From: Anoxybacillus sp. J5B_2022
GTDB taxonomy: Bacteria; Bacillota; Bacilli; Bacillales; Anoxybacillaceae
Direction of reading: 5' to 3'
Length of the DNA: 64,000 nt
Assembly (NCBI RefSeq): GCF_026847645.1
Contig: NZ_JAPSMC010000005.1
Location: forward strand, 1-64,000
Positions 9,909-20,628 of the stretch are shown here, in pieces (positions within the stretch are counted from its first letter, which is position 1; every line of letters begins with the position of its first letter). The position numbers and the translations under genes were made by a program. Under the pieces are notes generated by a model. It did no database searches. It was not told the origin of the DNA and saw only the letters and a program-made list of their open reading frames with translations.

Positions 9909-11219
9909 ATGGCCAAGCCAGTAGTAGCGATCGTTGGCCGTCCGAACGTCGGCAAGTCCACGATTTTTAACCGGATTGCGGGCGAGCGTATTTCGATTGT
10001 GGAAGATGTGCCGGGCGTGACCCGCGACCGGATTTATAGCAGTGGAGAATGGTTGAATCATAAGTTTCACATCATTGACACCGGCGGAATTGACATCGGC
10101 GATGAGCCGTTATTAGTGCAAATCCGGCAACAGGCAGAAATCGCCATCGACGAAGCGGATGTTATTATTTTTATGACGAACGGACGCGACGGGGTGACGG
10201 CGGCCGATGAAGAAGTGGCGAAAATTTTGCATCGCTCGAACAAACCGGTCGTGCTGGCAGTGAATAAAATTGACAATCCGGACATGCGCGACCTTATTTA
10301 CGATTTTTATGTGCTCGGTTTTGGCGAACCGTATCCGATTTCCGGATCGCACGGAACAGGGCTTGGTGATTTGTTGGACGCGGTCGTCGCGCATTTCCCG
10401 ACACGAAGCGATGAAGAATATGAAGACGATGTGATTAAATTTTGTTTAATCGGCCGTCCGAATGTCGGGAAATCATCGCTTGTCAACGCCATTTTGGGCG
10501 AAGAGCGCGTCATTGTCAGCGACATCGCTGGAACAACAAGGGATGCGGTCGATACGACGTTTACGCGCGAAGGACAAGAATATGTCATTATCGATACGGC
10601 CGGAATGCGAAAAAGAGGAAAAATTTATGAAACGACCGAAAAATATAGTGTATTGCGCGCATTAAAAGCAATCGAGCGGTCGGATGTCGTGTTAGTCGTG
10701 CTTAATGCGGAAGAAGGCATTATTGAGCAAGATAAAAAAATTGCTGGCTACGCCCACGAAGCGGGACGCGGTGTCGTCATCGTCGTCAATAAATGGGATG
10801 CGGTGGAAAAAGACGATAAAACGTTGATCGAGTTTGAGCGGAAGATTCGCGATCATTTTCAATTTCTCGATTACGCGCCGATTTTATTCGTATCCGCTAA
10901 AACGAAGCAACGTTTGCATAAACTGTTGCCGCTTGTGAAAATGGTGAGCGAAAACCACGCGATGCGCGTGCAAACAAACGTATTGAACGAAGTGATTATG
11001 GATGCGGTGGCGATGAATCCGACGCCGACGCACAACGGCCAGCGTCTGAAAATTTACTACGTCACGCAAGTTGCGGTCAAACCGCCGACGTTCGTCGTAT
11101 TTGTCAACGATCCAGAATTGATGCACTTTTCGTATGAGCGCTTTTTAGAAAATCGGATTCGCGACGCGTTCGGTTTTACGGGCACGCCAATTAAACTCAT
11201 TGCCAGACCGAGAAAATAA
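9909..11219 (+). CDS. der: Ribosome biogenesis GTPase Der (EngA)
   Basis: This essential double GTPase is needed for 50S ribosomal subunit maturation. The 436-residue protein has two tandem G domains: the first with GRPNVGKST (10-18), DTGG and NKID, the second with [14 protein letters not shown] and NKWD. A C-terminal KH-like domain follows. Length is standard. I use the ATG at 9909, preceded by AAAGGGTGAT; the longer reading frame from 9855 has no ribosome site. Confidence 0.96.
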   Translation: MAKPVVAIVGRPNVGKSTIFNRIAGERISIVEDVPGVTRDRIYSSGEWLNHKFHIIDTGGIDIGDEPLLVQIRQQAEIAIDEADVIIFMTNGRDGVTAADEEVAKILHRSNKPVVLAVNKIDNPDMRDLIYDFYVLGFGEPYPISGSHGTGLGDLLDAVVAHFPTRSDEEYEDDVIKFCLIGRPNVGKSSLVNAILGEERVIVSDIAGTTRDAVDTTFTREGQEYVIIDTAGMRKRGKIYETTEKYSVLRALKAIERSDVVLVVLNAEEGIIEQDKKIAGYAHEAGRGVVIVVNKWDAVEKDDKTLIEFERKIRDHFQFLDYAPILFVSAKTKQRLHKLLPLVKMVSENHAMRVQTNVLNEVIMDAVAMNPTPTHNGQRLKIYYVTQVAVKPPTFVVFVNDPELMHFSYERFLENRIRDAFGFTGTPIKLIARPRK

Positions 11220-11238
11220 CGACGAGGAAGTGATAACG

Positions 11239-12267
11239 GTGGAACAAATTGCGGTGTTAGGAGCAGGTAGCTGGGGAACAGCGCTGGCGATGGTGCTCGC
11301 GGATAACGGACATGCCGTTCGTCTTTGGGGTCAGCGCTCGGAGCAAATAGAGGAAATTAATCATAAGCGAACGAATGAAAAATATTTGCCGGGCATCCGG
11401 TTACCAGAGGCGATCGTCGGCTACTCGTCCCTTTGTGAGGCGTTAGAAAACGTCCAAACGGTCGTGTTGGCCGTGCCGACGAAAGCGATTCGCGACGTAT
11501 TGCCAAAGGTGCGCGCATGTATTCGCAAGCCGCTAACGATTGTCAGCGTCGGCAAAGGCATCGAGCCAGATACGCATAAGCGCATTTCGGAAATCATCGA
11601 AGAAGAAATGGGGCCGCTTTTAAAAGATGTCGTCATTTTATCGGGACCTAGTCATGCGGAAGAAGTGAGTTTGCGCCATCCAACAACGGTGACGGTATCT
11701 TCAAAAAATATGGAAGCAGCGGAACGCATTCAAGACTTATTTATGAACCCGCAATATTTCCGCGTTTATACGAATCCAGATTTAATCGGGGTCGAAATCG
11801 GCGGTGCGCTCAAAAACATTATCGCCCTTGCCGCAGGTATTACCGATGGATTAGGCTACGGCGATAATGCGAAAGCGGCGCTTATGACAAGAGGGCTTGC
11901 GGAGATTGCTCGGTTAGGCTGTGCGCTTGGGGCAAACCCGCTGACGTTTTCCGGCTTAACAGGCATTGGTGATTTAATCGTCACATGCACGAGCGTGCAT
12001 TCACGCAACTGGCGGGCGGGACATATGCTTGGTAAAGGGAAGCCGCTCGATGAAGTGCTCGAAAGCATGGGAATGGTGGTGGAAGGCGTGCGTACGACAA
12101 AAGCGGCCTATCAACTTGCAAAAAAACTAGGGGTTAAAATGCCGATTACAGAAGTTCTTTATGACGTCTTGTTCAATGGCAAAGACCCGAAAGAAGGGGC
12201 AGATTCTCTCATGGCGCGGGTCAAAACGCATGAAATGGAAGATTTAGTTAACATTTTAGAAAAATAG
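11239..12267 (+). CDS. gpsA: NAD(P)-dependent glycerol-3-phosphate dehydrogenase
   Basis: This reduces dihydroxyacetone phosphate to sn-glycerol 3-phosphate for phospholipid synthesis. The 342-residue protein has an N-terminal Rossmann motif (GAGSWGTA near 7-14) and the conserved catalytic-lysine region [19 protein letters not shown] start at 11239 is chosen because it follows GAGGAAGTGAT and puts the Rossmann strand at residue 3; the earlier in-frame ATG (11200) lies inside der. Confidence 0.94.
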   Translation: MEQIAVLGAGSWGTALAMVLADNGHAVRLWGQRSEQIEEINHKRTNEKYLPGIRLPEAIVGYSSLCEALENVQTVVLAVPTKAIRDVLPKVRACIRKPLTIVSVGKGIEPDTHKRISEIIEEEMGPLLKDVVILSGPSHAEEVSLRHPTTVTVSSKNMEAAERIQDLFMNPQYFRVYTNPDLIGVEIGGALKNIIALAAGITDGLGYGDNAKAALMTRGLAEIARLGCALGANPLTFSGLTGIGDLIVTCTSVHSRNWRAGHMLGKGKPLDEVLESMGMVVEGVRTTKAAYQLAKKLGVKMPITEVLYDVLFNGKDPKEGADSLMARVKTHEMEDLVNILEK

Positions 12268-12355
12268 GCGTTTGCCGACGCAACGGGGGTTGTCCGCGCA
12301 TACAATATGGCGAACAATCATAGACTTGAACTTCCGGACAAAGGGTATCTCGTTC

Positions 12356-12394
12356 ACTGAAGTAAAGGCGCCCCGCTTTACTTCAGTTTTTTTT
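12356..12394 (+). terminator. Terminator after gpsA
   Basis: A perfect 12-bp stem (12356-12367 with 12376-12387) and 8-nt loop are followed by eight T. It lies between gpsA and yphE. Confidence 0.9.
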
Positions 12395-12433
12395 GCATAT
12401 TTTATATAATATTGTCGAAAAGGGGGAGGAAAA

Positions 12434-12637
12434 ATGTCGCCTGCGTTAGCGAAAATGTGGATTGCTTTAACTTCCATGGCTTTTATGTTTATTTCTGTTT
12501 TTTCGATTTACTTTAGCCGCTATAAAGTGAAAAACAAAATAATAAAAGCGGCATTGGCATTGATTGCGTATGTATTGATGATTTTAGCCGGAATTATTAT
12601 TATTTTCGTTGTTTTTAGCGGACCAACACCAGAATAA
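12434..12637 (+). CDS. yphE: YphE / DUF2768-type small membrane protein
   Basis: The 67-residue protein has two hydrophobic helices (about 8-27 and 38-60) joined by a basic loop (SRYKVKNK). Length, topology and position between gpsA and yphF match B. subtilis YphE. Function is unknown. AGGGGGAGG precedes the ATG. Confidence 0.75.
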   Translation: MSPALAKMWIALTSMAFMFISVFSIYFSRYKVKNKIIKAALALIAYVLMILAGIIIIFVVFSGPTPE

Positions 12638-12657
12638 TGGACGAGGATGGAGTCGAT

Positions 12658-13377
12658 ATGCAACGTGTTTTTCGATGGATGATGGCGAGCGTTATCGTGC
12701 TATTGTTATCGGGTTGTTTGTATCCCGACGAGCGTTTAAAGCAAAACCAAATTCCGTATAAAGATCAAGTGGCGAGCGTGCAGGAAGCGGTGAATCAATA
12801 TCGCGAAGCGACGGGTGGATTGTTGCCGATCAAAACGCGCGATATGAAAACGCCGATTTATCAAAAATATCCGATTGATTTTCAAAAACTCGTGCCGCGC
12901 TACATTCCAGAACCGCCAGGAAATGCGTTTGAAAGCGGCGGCGTTTTCCAATACGTCATCGTCGATGCGGAAACGAACCCAACGGTAAAATTACTAGATT
13001 TACGCATCGCCGAGCAAATTCGCGATTTGAATTTACGTCTGTCGATGTATCGCGATTCTCATGGATATCCGCCGTTTAAACAAATGGTTGCGAAAGGAGT
13101 GTTTACGCTCGATTATCAAAAGCTCGGGTATAAAGAACCGCCGTATGCCGTTAGCCCTTATTCCGGCAATAATTTACCATTTGTCATTGATTATCACGGT
13201 AACATATACGTCGATTACCGAATGGATTTATATGAGGCGTTGAAAAAAACGAAGCACTCCTATAAACCGGGTGACGACATTCGCGAGGTGTTAGTGAAAA
13301 ATTCGCTATTCGTTCCTGCGTATTCCCTTCCGTATACCGTCGATGGAAAAGGAGAACCGGTTTTTTTCGTTAAATAA
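12658..13377 (+). CDS. yphF: YphF-family lipoprotein
   Basis: The 239-residue protein opens with a signal peptide ending in lipobox LLSGC (about residues 16-20), so it is probably membrane-anchored outside the cytoplasm. The rest is soluble with no known motif. It matches B. subtilis YphF by length and position. The ATG at 12658 follows GGAG by 5 nt; an ATG at 12637, overlapping the yphE stop, is possible but puts extra acidic residues before the signal peptide. Confidence 0.75.
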   Translation: MQRVFRWMMASVIVLLLSGCLYPDERLKQNQIPYKDQVASVQEAVNQYREATGGLLPIKTRDMKTPIYQKYPIDFQKLVPRYIPEPPGNAFESGGVFQYVIVDAETNPTVKLLDLRIAEQIRDLNLRLSMYRDSHGYPPFKQMVAKGVFTLDYQKLGYKEPPYAVSPYSGNNLPFVIDYHGNIYVDYRMDLYEALKKTKHSYKPGDDIREVLVKNSLFVPAYSLPYTVDGKGEPVFFVK

Positions 13378-13385
13378 GTCATGAA

Positions 13386-13424
13386 CCCTTCTCGAAGGCA
13401 TACATTCTAGAGAAGGGATTTTTT
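13386..13424 (+). terminator. Terminator after yphF
   Basis: An 8-bp stem (13386-13393 with 13410-13417) is followed by ATTTTTTC, between yphF and spoIVA. Confidence 0.85.
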
Positions 13425-13433
13425 CTTTCGGCA

Positions 13434-13464
13434 GTCATAAATGAATAGGACAACATCATATTCA
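13434..13464 (+). promoter_or_regulatory. Weak candidate mother-cell (sigma-E) promoter of spoIVA
   Basis: GTCATAAA at 13434-13441 and CATATTCA at 13457-13464 are spaced 15 nt apart and partly match sigma-E elements. spoIVA is known to be sigma-E dependent in B. subtilis. The -10 match is poor. Confidence 0.25.
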
Positions 13465-13531
13465 TATAGTGTCCTACCATATTTTCACGGGTCAACCGGC
13501 CCCAACGACTCAAAGACTGGAGGGGAGTCAT

Positions 13532-15010
13532 TTGGAAAAAGTCGATATTTTCAAAGATATCGCGGAACGAACGGGTGGCGATATTTATTTAGGTGTCGTC
13601 GGTGCTGTCCGCACTGGAAAATCTACGTTTATAAAAAAATTTATGGAACTTGTCGTTATTCCGAATATCGGTAACGAAGCCGATAAGGCGCGTGCGCAAG
13701 ACGAGCTGCCGCAAAGCGCCGCCGGCAAAACGATTATGACAACAGAGCCAAAATTTGTGCCAAACCAAGCGGTGAAAGTGAAAGTCGATGACGGATTGGA
13801 AGTGAACATTCGCCTCGTCGATTGCGTCGGCTATGCGGTGCTAGGCGCAAAAGGATATGAAGACGAAAACGGCCCGCGCATGGTCAATACCCCATGGTAT
13901 GAAGAACCGATCCCATTTCAAGAAGCGGCGGAAATTGGCACGCGTAAAGTCATTCAAGAGCATTCGACGATTGGGGTTGTTATTACGACCGACGGAACGA
14001 TTGGCGACATTCCACGGCAAAACTACGTCGAAGCGGAAGAGCGGGTCATTCAAGAATTAAAAGAAGTCGGCAAGCCGTTTATTATGATTATTAACACCGT
14101 GCGTCCGCACCATCCAGAGACGGAAACGCTGCGTCAGCAATTGTGTGAAAAATACGACATTCCGGTGTTGGCGATGAGCGTGGAAAGCATGCGTGAAACG
14201 GACGTTTACAACGTACTTCGTGAAGCATTATATGAATTTCCGGTACTAGAGGTGAATGTCAATTTGCCGAGTTGGGTGATGGTACTTCGTGAAGACCATT
14301 GGCTCCGAGAAAGCTATCAAGAAGCAGTGAAAGATACGGTCAAAGATATTAAGCGATTGCGTGATGTGGACCGCGTCGTCCAGCAGTTCGGCGAATACGA
14401 TTTCATCGAAAAAGCAAGCCTTGCTGGCATCGAAATGGGGCAAGGGGTCGCTGAAATTGATTTATACGCACCGGATGACTTGTATGATCAAATTTTAAAA
14501 GAAGTTGTGGGCGTGGAGATTCGCGGCAAAGACCATTTGCTTCAGTTAATGCAAGATTTTGCCCACGCGAAAGCGGAATATGACCAAATCGCCGATGCGC
14601 TGAAAATGGTGAAACAAACCGGCTACGGCATTGCCGCTCCAGCGCTGTCTGATATGAGCTTAGATGAGCCGGAAATCATCCGCCAAGGTTCGCGGTTTGG
14701 TGTGCGGCTAAAAGCAGTTGCGCCGTCGATTCATATGATTAAAGTCGACGTCGAGTCGGAATTTGCCCCAATTATCGGAACGGAAAAGCAAAGCGAAGAG
14801 CTTGTTCGCTATCTCATGCAAGATTTTGAGGACGATCCGCTATCGATTTGGAACTCCGATATTTTCGGCCGTTCGCTCAGCTCGATTGTGCGCGAAGGCA
14901 TTCAAGCGAAACTTGCGCTTATGCCGGAAAACGCCCGCTATAAACTAAAAGAAACGCTCGAACGTATCATTAACGAAGGTTCGGGAGGATTAATAGCGAT
15001 TATTTTGTAA
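13532..15010 (+). CDS. spoIVA: Stage IV sporulation protein A (coat basement ATPase)
   Basis: This polymerises on the outer forespore membrane by ATP hydrolysis to build the base of the spore coat and allow cortex formation. The TTG start at 13532, preceded by GGAGGGG, gives 492 residues beginning EKVDIFKDIAERTGGDIYLG, the same length as B. subtilis SpoIVA. A Walker A motif (GAVRTGKST) lies near residues 24-32. The C-terminus ends GSGGLIAIIL, the conserved anchoring tail. It confirms a spore-forming host. Confidence 0.97.
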   Translation: MEKVDIFKDIAERTGGDIYLGVVGAVRTGKSTFIKKFMELVVIPNIGNEADKARAQDELPQSAAGKTIMTTEPKFVPNQAVKVKVDDGLEVNIRLVDCVGYAVLGAKGYEDENGPRMVNTPWYEEPIPFQEAAEIGTRKVIQEHSTIGVVITTDGTIGDIPRQNYVEAEERVIQELKEVGKPFIMIINTVRPHHPETETLRQQLCEKYDIPVLAMSVESMRETDVYNVLREALYEFPVLEVNVNLPSWVMVLREDHWLRESYQEAVKDTVKDIKRLRDVDRVVQQFGEYDFIEKASLAGIEMGQGVAEIDLYAPDDLYDQILKEVVGVEIRGKDHLLQLMQDFAHAKAEYDQIADALKMVKQTGYGIAAPALSDMSLDEPEIIRQGSRFGVRLKAVAPSIHMIKVDVESEFAPIIGTEKQSEELVRYLMQDFEDDPLSIWNSDIFGRSLSSIVREGIQAKLALMPENARYKLKETLERIINEGSGGLIAIIL

Positions 15011-15015
15011 CAAAG

Positions 15016-15040
15016 GACTCCGATTCGGGGTCTTTTTTTT
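15016..15040 (+). terminator. Terminator after spoIVA
   Basis: A 6-bp stem (15016-15021 with 15027-15032, one G-U pair) is followed by eight T. Confidence 0.75.
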
Positions 15041-15178
15041 GAGAAAAATAGACGGAAAGCGCCTTGAAATAAGGATTTCTGCTTGCGAACGGTTGCGACA
15101 TATGATAATCTTTTATCAGTAAAACTTAGTTTCTTTGGCGAAATGTGCCTCGGTTGCATGGATTTGCTGAAAATGATG

Positions 15179-15207
15179 TTGAATTATGACGACGAATCGT
15201 TTAAGAT
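15179..15207 (+). promoter_or_regulatory. Sigma-A promoter of hbs
   Basis: TTGAAT (15179-15184) and TAAGAT (15202-15207) are spaced 17 nt apart, about 100 nt before the HU start. The 300-nt gap between spoIVA and hbs otherwise holds only the spoIVA terminator and an A/T-rich leader; I see no gene in it. hbs of B. subtilis also has a long multi-promoter leader. Confidence 0.5.
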
Positions 15208-15310
15208 AGGCATGTCGACAAATTATTATACTTGCGATGTATAGAATTAGGAGAAATGGTGAAGAAATGTAATAAATTTATGGGCTCGTCCTTGGGAGGA
15301 GGTGAATGGC

Positions 15311-15583
15311 ATGAACAAAACAGAATTAATCAACGCGGTTGCAGAAACTAGCGGCCTTTCTAAAAAAGATGCAACGAAAGCAGTCGATGCTGTTTTTGAA
15401 TCCATTACGGAAGCACTTAAAAATGGTGATAAAGTTCAATTGATTGGTTTTGGGAACTTTGAAGTTCGTGAGCGTGCAGCACGCAAAGGACGCAACCCGC
15501 AAACAGGCGAAGAAATGGAAATCCCTGCGAGCAAAGTTCCTGCATTTAAACCAGGGAAAGCTCTTAAAGATGCTGTAAAGTAA
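15311..15583 (+). CDS. hbs: DNA-binding protein HU
   Basis: This abundant nucleoid protein bends and compacts DNA as a dimer. At 90 residues it is almost the same, as far as I recall, as Geobacillus stearothermophilus HU: helical N-terminus [20 protein letters not shown], core [21 protein letters not shown], and the Pro-bearing arm [21 protein letters not shown]. The strong GGAGGAGGTG site precedes the ATG at 15311. A terminator makes it a single-gene unit. Confidence 0.97.
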   Translation: MNKTELINAVAETSGLSKKDATKAVDAVFESITEALKNGDKVQLIGFGNFEVRERAARKGRNPQTGEEMEIPASKVPAFKPGKALKDAVK

Positions 15584-15605
15584 TCGCTACATAAAAAGAG
15601 CTTGA

Positions 15606-15642
15606 AAGAAGGGCAAGCTAGATTCGCTGCCCTTCTTTTTTT
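15606..15642 (+). terminator. Terminator after hbs
   Basis: A 10-bp stem (15606-15615 with 15628-15637) and T run lie just after hbs. Confidence 0.88.
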
Positions 15643-15739
15643 GCTTTTTTTTTCGCATATATGCTAGAATCGGATTACGGGAACTCCCGTTTGTACATAC
15701 AAATGGAGATTTTGTTGGATGCAGGAGGATAAAGGCACG

Positions 15740-16306
15740 ATGTTAAATGTGAATTACGAGCAAATTGAACACGCGGTGCGCTTGATTTTAGAAGCGATTG
15801 GCGAAGATCCAAATCGCGAAGGACTGTTAGATACGCCAAAACGAGTGGCGAAAATGTATGCGGAAGTATTTTCCGGGATGAACGAAGACCCGAAGGAGCA
15901 TTTTCAAACGATTTTTAGCGAAGAACATGAAGAGTTAGTATTAGTGAAAGATATTCCATTTTTCTCGATGTGCGAGCATCATTTAGTACCATTTTTCGGT
16001 GTAGCGCACGTTGCGTACATTCCGCGCGGCGGAAAAGTGACGGGATTAAGCAAACTCGCCCGCGCCGTTGAGGCGGTGGCGCGCCGCCCGCAGCTGCAAG
16101 AACGGATTACGGCAACGGTGGCGGATGCGATTATGGAAACGCTTGAACCGTATGGTGCGATGGTCGTGGTGGAAGCGGAACATATGTGTATGACGATGCG
16201 CGGCGTCAAAAAACCAGGTGCGAAAACGGTCACGATGGCCGTGCGCGGCACGTTAGAAACCGACCATGCCGCTCGTGCGGAAGTGCTCTCGTTGATTAAA
16301 GGATAA
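15740..16306 (+). CDS. folE: GTP cyclohydrolase I
   Basis: This converts GTP to dihydroneopterin triphosphate, the first step of folate synthesis. The 188-residue protein has the zinc ligands in [10 protein letters not shown] and EHMCMTMRG, and the conserved [10 protein letters not shown] block. It is the mtrA of the B. subtilis mtrAB operon, followed 16 nt later by mtrB. The start is set at 15740 by similarity to the family; AGGAGG is 11 nt away, so the in-frame ATG at 15719 cannot be excluded. Confidence 0.95.
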   Translation: MLNVNYEQIEHAVRLILEAIGEDPNREGLLDTPKRVAKMYAEVFSGMNEDPKEHFQTIFSEEHEELVLVKDIPFFSMCEHHLVPFFGVAHVAYIPRGGKVTGLSKLARAVEAVARRPQLQERITATVADAIMETLEPYGAMVVVEAEHMCMTMRGVKKPGAKTVTMAVRGTLETDHAARAEVLSLIKG

Positions 16307-16322
16307 TAAAAGGGGGAGTTTT

Positions 16323-16544
16323 ATGTATAATAGTGACTATATCGTCATTAAGGCGCTAGAAGACGGCGTCAATGTCATCGGGTTGACAAGAGGGGCAGAT
16401 ACGCGCTTCCACCATTCGGAGAAGCTAGACAAAGGGGAAGTGTTGATCGCCCAATTTACTGAGCATACGTCCGCCATTAAAGTGCGGGGAAAAGCGCTCA
16501 TCCAAACGCATCACGGCGAAATTCATTCCGAGGGCAAAAAATAA
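16323..16544 (+). CDS. mtrB: Tryptophan RNA-binding attenuation protein (TRAP)
   Basis: The 73-residue subunit of an 11-membered ring binds tryptophan and then RNA bearing G/UAG triplets, terminating trp operon transcription. The sequence includes [44 protein letters not shown] in order, with the Thr/Gly-rich Trp-binding loops and the basic KLDKGE region of the RNA face. Its target is visible in this window at 23395-23451. AAAGGGGGAG precedes the ATG. Confidence 0.96.
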   Translation: MYNSDYIVIKALEDGVNVIGLTRGADTRFHHSEKLDKGEVLIAQFTEHTSAIKVRGKALIQTHHGEIHSEGKK

Positions 16545-16571
16545 GCCATTCTATGAAACGGACGCTTTTCA

Positions 16572-16580
16572 TGCTATAAT
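16572..16580 (+). promoter_or_regulatory. Extended -10 promoter of hepS-menG-hepT
   Basis: TGnTATAAT lies 36 nt before the hepS start, with a weak TATGAA 17 nt upstream of the hexamer as the -35. Confidence 0.5.
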
Positions 16581-16615
16581 TAAAGGCGTTATGTTTTGAA
16601 TTTAGGGGAACAAGG

Positions 16616-17428
16616 GTGATCAGATTGAAACCAATCTTAAAAAAAATGGCGATGTTAAAAGAACAAATTGAGCGTTTTCTCCACCATCCGTACTTGTTGC
16701 AACATATCCCGATGCAGCCAATCGATGAAGACCGGATTTTATTGTCGCTGTCGATGTTTGAAAACGCGCATCTCACAGAAGAAGCAGATGGCTACATTGT
16801 TCCAATGATGCTTGTACAAATCGCCCTTGATACCCATGATGAAGTGACAAATTCGCTTCCGCATCAAGCAGAGGATGAATTGAAAACGAGGCAGCTAACG
16901 GTGCTTGCGGGAGATTTATATAGTGGGCTTTATTATGATTATTTAGCGAAGCGAAGCGATCTTACGACGATTCATGTGCTGGCCGAAGCGATTAAAGAAA
17001 TTAACGAACATAAAATTCGCTTATACCAAAAAGATATTAGCAAAATTGAAGCATTGTTTCACAGTGTGGCCGTCATTGAGTCATCGTTGATTGTGAAAAT
17101 CAGTGAACATCTTTCGCGGCCGTTATGGTCCAAGTTTGCGTATTATTATTTGTTGCTCAAGCGGCTAATGAGCGAAAAAGAACAGTTTATTAAAAACGGG
17201 ACGTCCGTTCTTTTTGAGCAAATGGCGAACATTGTCTTTCCGAAAAATAAAGCGATGGCAAGAGAGCAGAAGCATTATTTGTCCCATATTTGCAACCGCT
17301 ATATGGAACATTGCAAAGAGGAATTGCTAAACCTCCCGCTCGAATGTAACGAGCTATTAAAAACGCGCCTTGCCGAATTAATCGGCGGTTTTTCCGCCGC
17401 TGCCAAAAAGACAGTGGAAGAAGGGTAG
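16616..17428 (+). CDS. hepS: Heptaprenyl diphosphate synthase component I
   Basis: This small subunit works with HepT to build the C35 chain of menaquinone-7; it lacks catalytic DDxxD motifs but is needed for chain length and activity. The 270-residue helical protein has the family landmarks [30 protein letters not shown] and [14 protein letters not shown] at 16616 with AGGGG 7 nt upstream is used; TTG at 16625 with AAGGGTG is equally plausible. Confidence 0.92.
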   Translation: MIRLKPILKKMAMLKEQIERFLHHPYLLQHIPMQPIDEDRILLSLSMFENAHLTEEADGYIVPMMLVQIALDTHDEVTNSLPHQAEDELKTRQLTVLAGDLYSGLYYDYLAKRSDLTTIHVLAEAIKEINEHKIRLYQKDISKIEALFHSVAVIESSLIVKISEHLSRPLWSKFAYYYLLLKRLMSEKEQFIKNGTSVLFEQMANIVFPKNKAMAREQKHYLSHICNRYMEHCKEELLNLPLECNELLKTRLAELIGGFSAAAKKTVEEG

Positions 17429-17432
17429 AACA

Positions 17433-18137
17433 ATGCAACGATCGAAAGAAGAACGGGTTCACCATGTGTTTGAAAAAATATATGAAAATTACGATAAGAT
17501 GAATTCAGTCATCAGCTTCAATCGCCATATTAAATGGCGAAAAGATACGATGAAACGGATGAACGTGCAAAAAGGCACGAAAGCGCTTGATGTTTGTTGC
17601 GGTACGGCGGATTGGGCGATTGCGCTTGCGGAGGCGGTCGGACCGGAAGGCGAAGTGTACGGGCTTGATTTCAGTCAAAATATGTTGCGCGTCGGTGAGC
17701 AAAAAGTGAAAGAGCGCCATTTGACAAACGTAACGCTCATTCATGGAAACGCGATGGAACTACCATTTCCAGATAATACGTTTGATTACGTAACGATCGG
17801 TTTCGGACTGAGAAACGTACCAGATTATATGACCGTGTTGAAAGAAATGTACCGCGTCGTCAAGCCGGGCGGGAAAGTCGTCTGTTTAGAAACGTCGCAG
17901 CCGACATTATTCGGCTTTCGACAATTGTACTATTTTTATTTTCGGTTCATTATGCCATTATTCGGGAAAATTTTTGCGAAAAGCTATGAAGAATACTCAT
18001 GGCTTCAAGAATCAGCGCGCGAGTTTCCAGGGATGGACGAGCTGGCGCGAATGTTTCGCGCCGCTGGCTTTGTCAATGTGGAAGTAAAGCCATATACATT
18101 TGGCGTAGCGGCAATGCATTTAGGGTATAAACCGTAA
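17433..18137 (+). CDS. menG: Demethylmenaquinone methyltransferase
   Basis: This performs the SAM-dependent C-methylation that finishes menaquinone. The 234-residue class I methyltransferase has motif [14 protein letters not shown] (near 51-63), acidic motif [11 protein letters not shown], and the UbiE/MenG signatures [10 protein letters not shown] and [10 protein letters not shown]. It sits 4 nt after hepS and 26 nt before hepT, so prenyl chain synthesis and ring methylation are co-expressed. Confidence 0.95.
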   Translation: MQRSKEERVHHVFEKIYENYDKMNSVISFNRHIKWRKDTMKRMNVQKGTKALDVCCGTADWAIALAEAVGPEGEVYGLDFSQNMLRVGEQKVKERHLTNVTLIHGNAMELPFPDNTFDYVTIGFGLRNVPDYMTVLKEMYRVVKPGGKVVCLETSQPTLFGFRQLYYFYFRFIMPLFGKIFAKSYEEYSWLQESAREFPGMDELARMFRAAGFVNVEVKPYTFGVAAMHLGYKP

Positions 18138-18163
18138 CGCTATCAAAGATTAAGGTGAAAATA

Positions 18164-19126
18164 ATGAAGTTAAAAGCAATGTATTCGTTTTTGAATGCGG
18201 ATTTGCAACTAGTAGAAAAAGAGCTGGAGGCAGCGATTCAGTCGGACTATTCGTTATTGAGCACTGCTGCGCTTCATTTATTGCAGGCGGGTGGCAAACG
18301 GATTCGTCCTGTGTTGGTGTTGCTCGCCGGAAAATTCGGTGAGTATGATATCGAGCGCATCAAGCATGTCGCCGTCGCGCTGGAGCTTATTCATATGGCT
18401 TCGCTCGTTCACGATGATGTCATTGACGATGCCGAACTTCGGCGAGGTCGGGAAACGATCAAAGCAAAATGGAGTAACCGCTTTGCGATGTATACAGGGG
18501 ATTATATTTTTGCTCGCTCGCTCGAGTTGATGACGCGCCTCGACAACCCATTAGCTCACCGGATTTTGGCGCGCACGATCGTCGAAGTGTGCCGCGGAGA
18601 AATTGAACAAATAAAAGATAAATACCGCTTCGACCAAACGTTGCGCTGTTATTTGCGACGCATTAAACGAAAGACGGCGCTACTCATTGCAGTCAGCTGC
18701 CAGCTCGGTGCGATTGCGGCGAACGCCTCGAAGGAAGTAGCCGACCGCCTTTATTTATTTGGCTATTATGTCGGTATGTCGTTTCAAATTACCGATGATA
18801 TTCTCGATTTTATCGGGACACCGGAACAGCTCGGCAAACCGGCAGGAAGCGACTTATTGCAAGGGAATGTAACGCTACCGGCGTTGCTTGCCATGAACGA
18901 TGCGGGCGTGAAAGAAAAAATCATTTCCGTGCATTCGCATACATCGGAAAAGGAAATGAACGAAATTATCGCGCTCATTAAGCAAACAGGAGCGATTGAT
19001 CAATCGTATGCGCTGAGCGACCGCTATTTGCAAAAGGCGTTTGCGGTGTTGGAAACGTTGCCGAAAAACAAAGCGCGCACCGCGCTTTACGAAGTGGCGA
19101 AATACATTGGCAAGCGAAAGTTTTAA
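18164..19126 (+). CDS. hepT: Heptaprenyl diphosphate synthase component II
   Basis: This catalytic subunit condenses IPP units on farnesyl diphosphate to C35. The 320-residue all-helical protein has both aspartate-rich motifs, DDVIDDAELRRGR and DDILDF, and the GGKRIRP substrate-binding block. The ATG at 18164 after AAGGTGA is chosen over GTG 18155 because the N-terminus MKLKAMYSFLNADL agrees with the Geobacillus enzyme. Confidence 0.95.
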   Translation: MKLKAMYSFLNADLQLVEKELEAAIQSDYSLLSTAALHLLQAGGKRIRPVLVLLAGKFGEYDIERIKHVAVALELIHMASLVHDDVIDDAELRRGRETIKAKWSNRFAMYTGDYIFARSLELMTRLDNPLAHRILARTIVEVCRGEIEQIKDKYRFDQTLRCYLRRIKRKTALLIAVSCQLGAIAANASKEVADRLYLFGYYVGMSFQITDDILDFIGTPEQLGKPAGSDLLQGNVTLPALLAMNDAGVKEKIISVHSHTSEKEMNEIIALIKQTGAIDQSYALSDRYLQKAFAVLETLPKNKARTALYEVAKYIGKRKF

Positions 19127-19142
19127 CCGCTTTCATTGCATA

Positions 19143-19171
19143 TTGCGAATGGCGGAAAACAATGGTACTAT
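19143..19171 (+). promoter_or_regulatory. Sigma-A promoter of ndk
   Basis: TTGCGA (19143-19148), a 17-nt spacer and TACTAT (19166-19171) with TG at the extended position lie 53 nt before ndk. Confidence 0.6.
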
Positions 19172-19223
19172 TTTGGTGGGAATCCTGTTCCTAGTACATA
19201 ACTTTGTAGGGGTGGAGTATTGA

Positions 19224-20514
<1,291 letters not shown>

Positions 20515-20522
20515 CTCAGAAA

Positions 20523-20552
20523 GAGTTCATCGAAAGGATGAATTCTTTTTTT
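20523..20552 (+). terminator. Terminator after cheR
   Basis: A 9-bp stem (20523-20531 with 20537-20545, one G-U pair) and seven T separate cheR from the aro operon. Confidence 0.85.
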
Positions 20553-20579
20553 ATAAACACTTTTCATTTTATGAAATTA

Positions 20580-20588
20580 TGATATATT
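20580..20588 (+). promoter_or_regulatory. Possible extended -10 promoter of the aro supraoperon
   Basis: TGnTATATT lies 41 nt before aroC. No clear -35 is seen. A promoter is expected here because a terminator ends the cheR unit just upstream. Confidence 0.4.
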
Positions 20589-20628
20589 GTTACATAAACG
20601 CGTTAAAGAGTTGAAGGGAGAGAGAAAC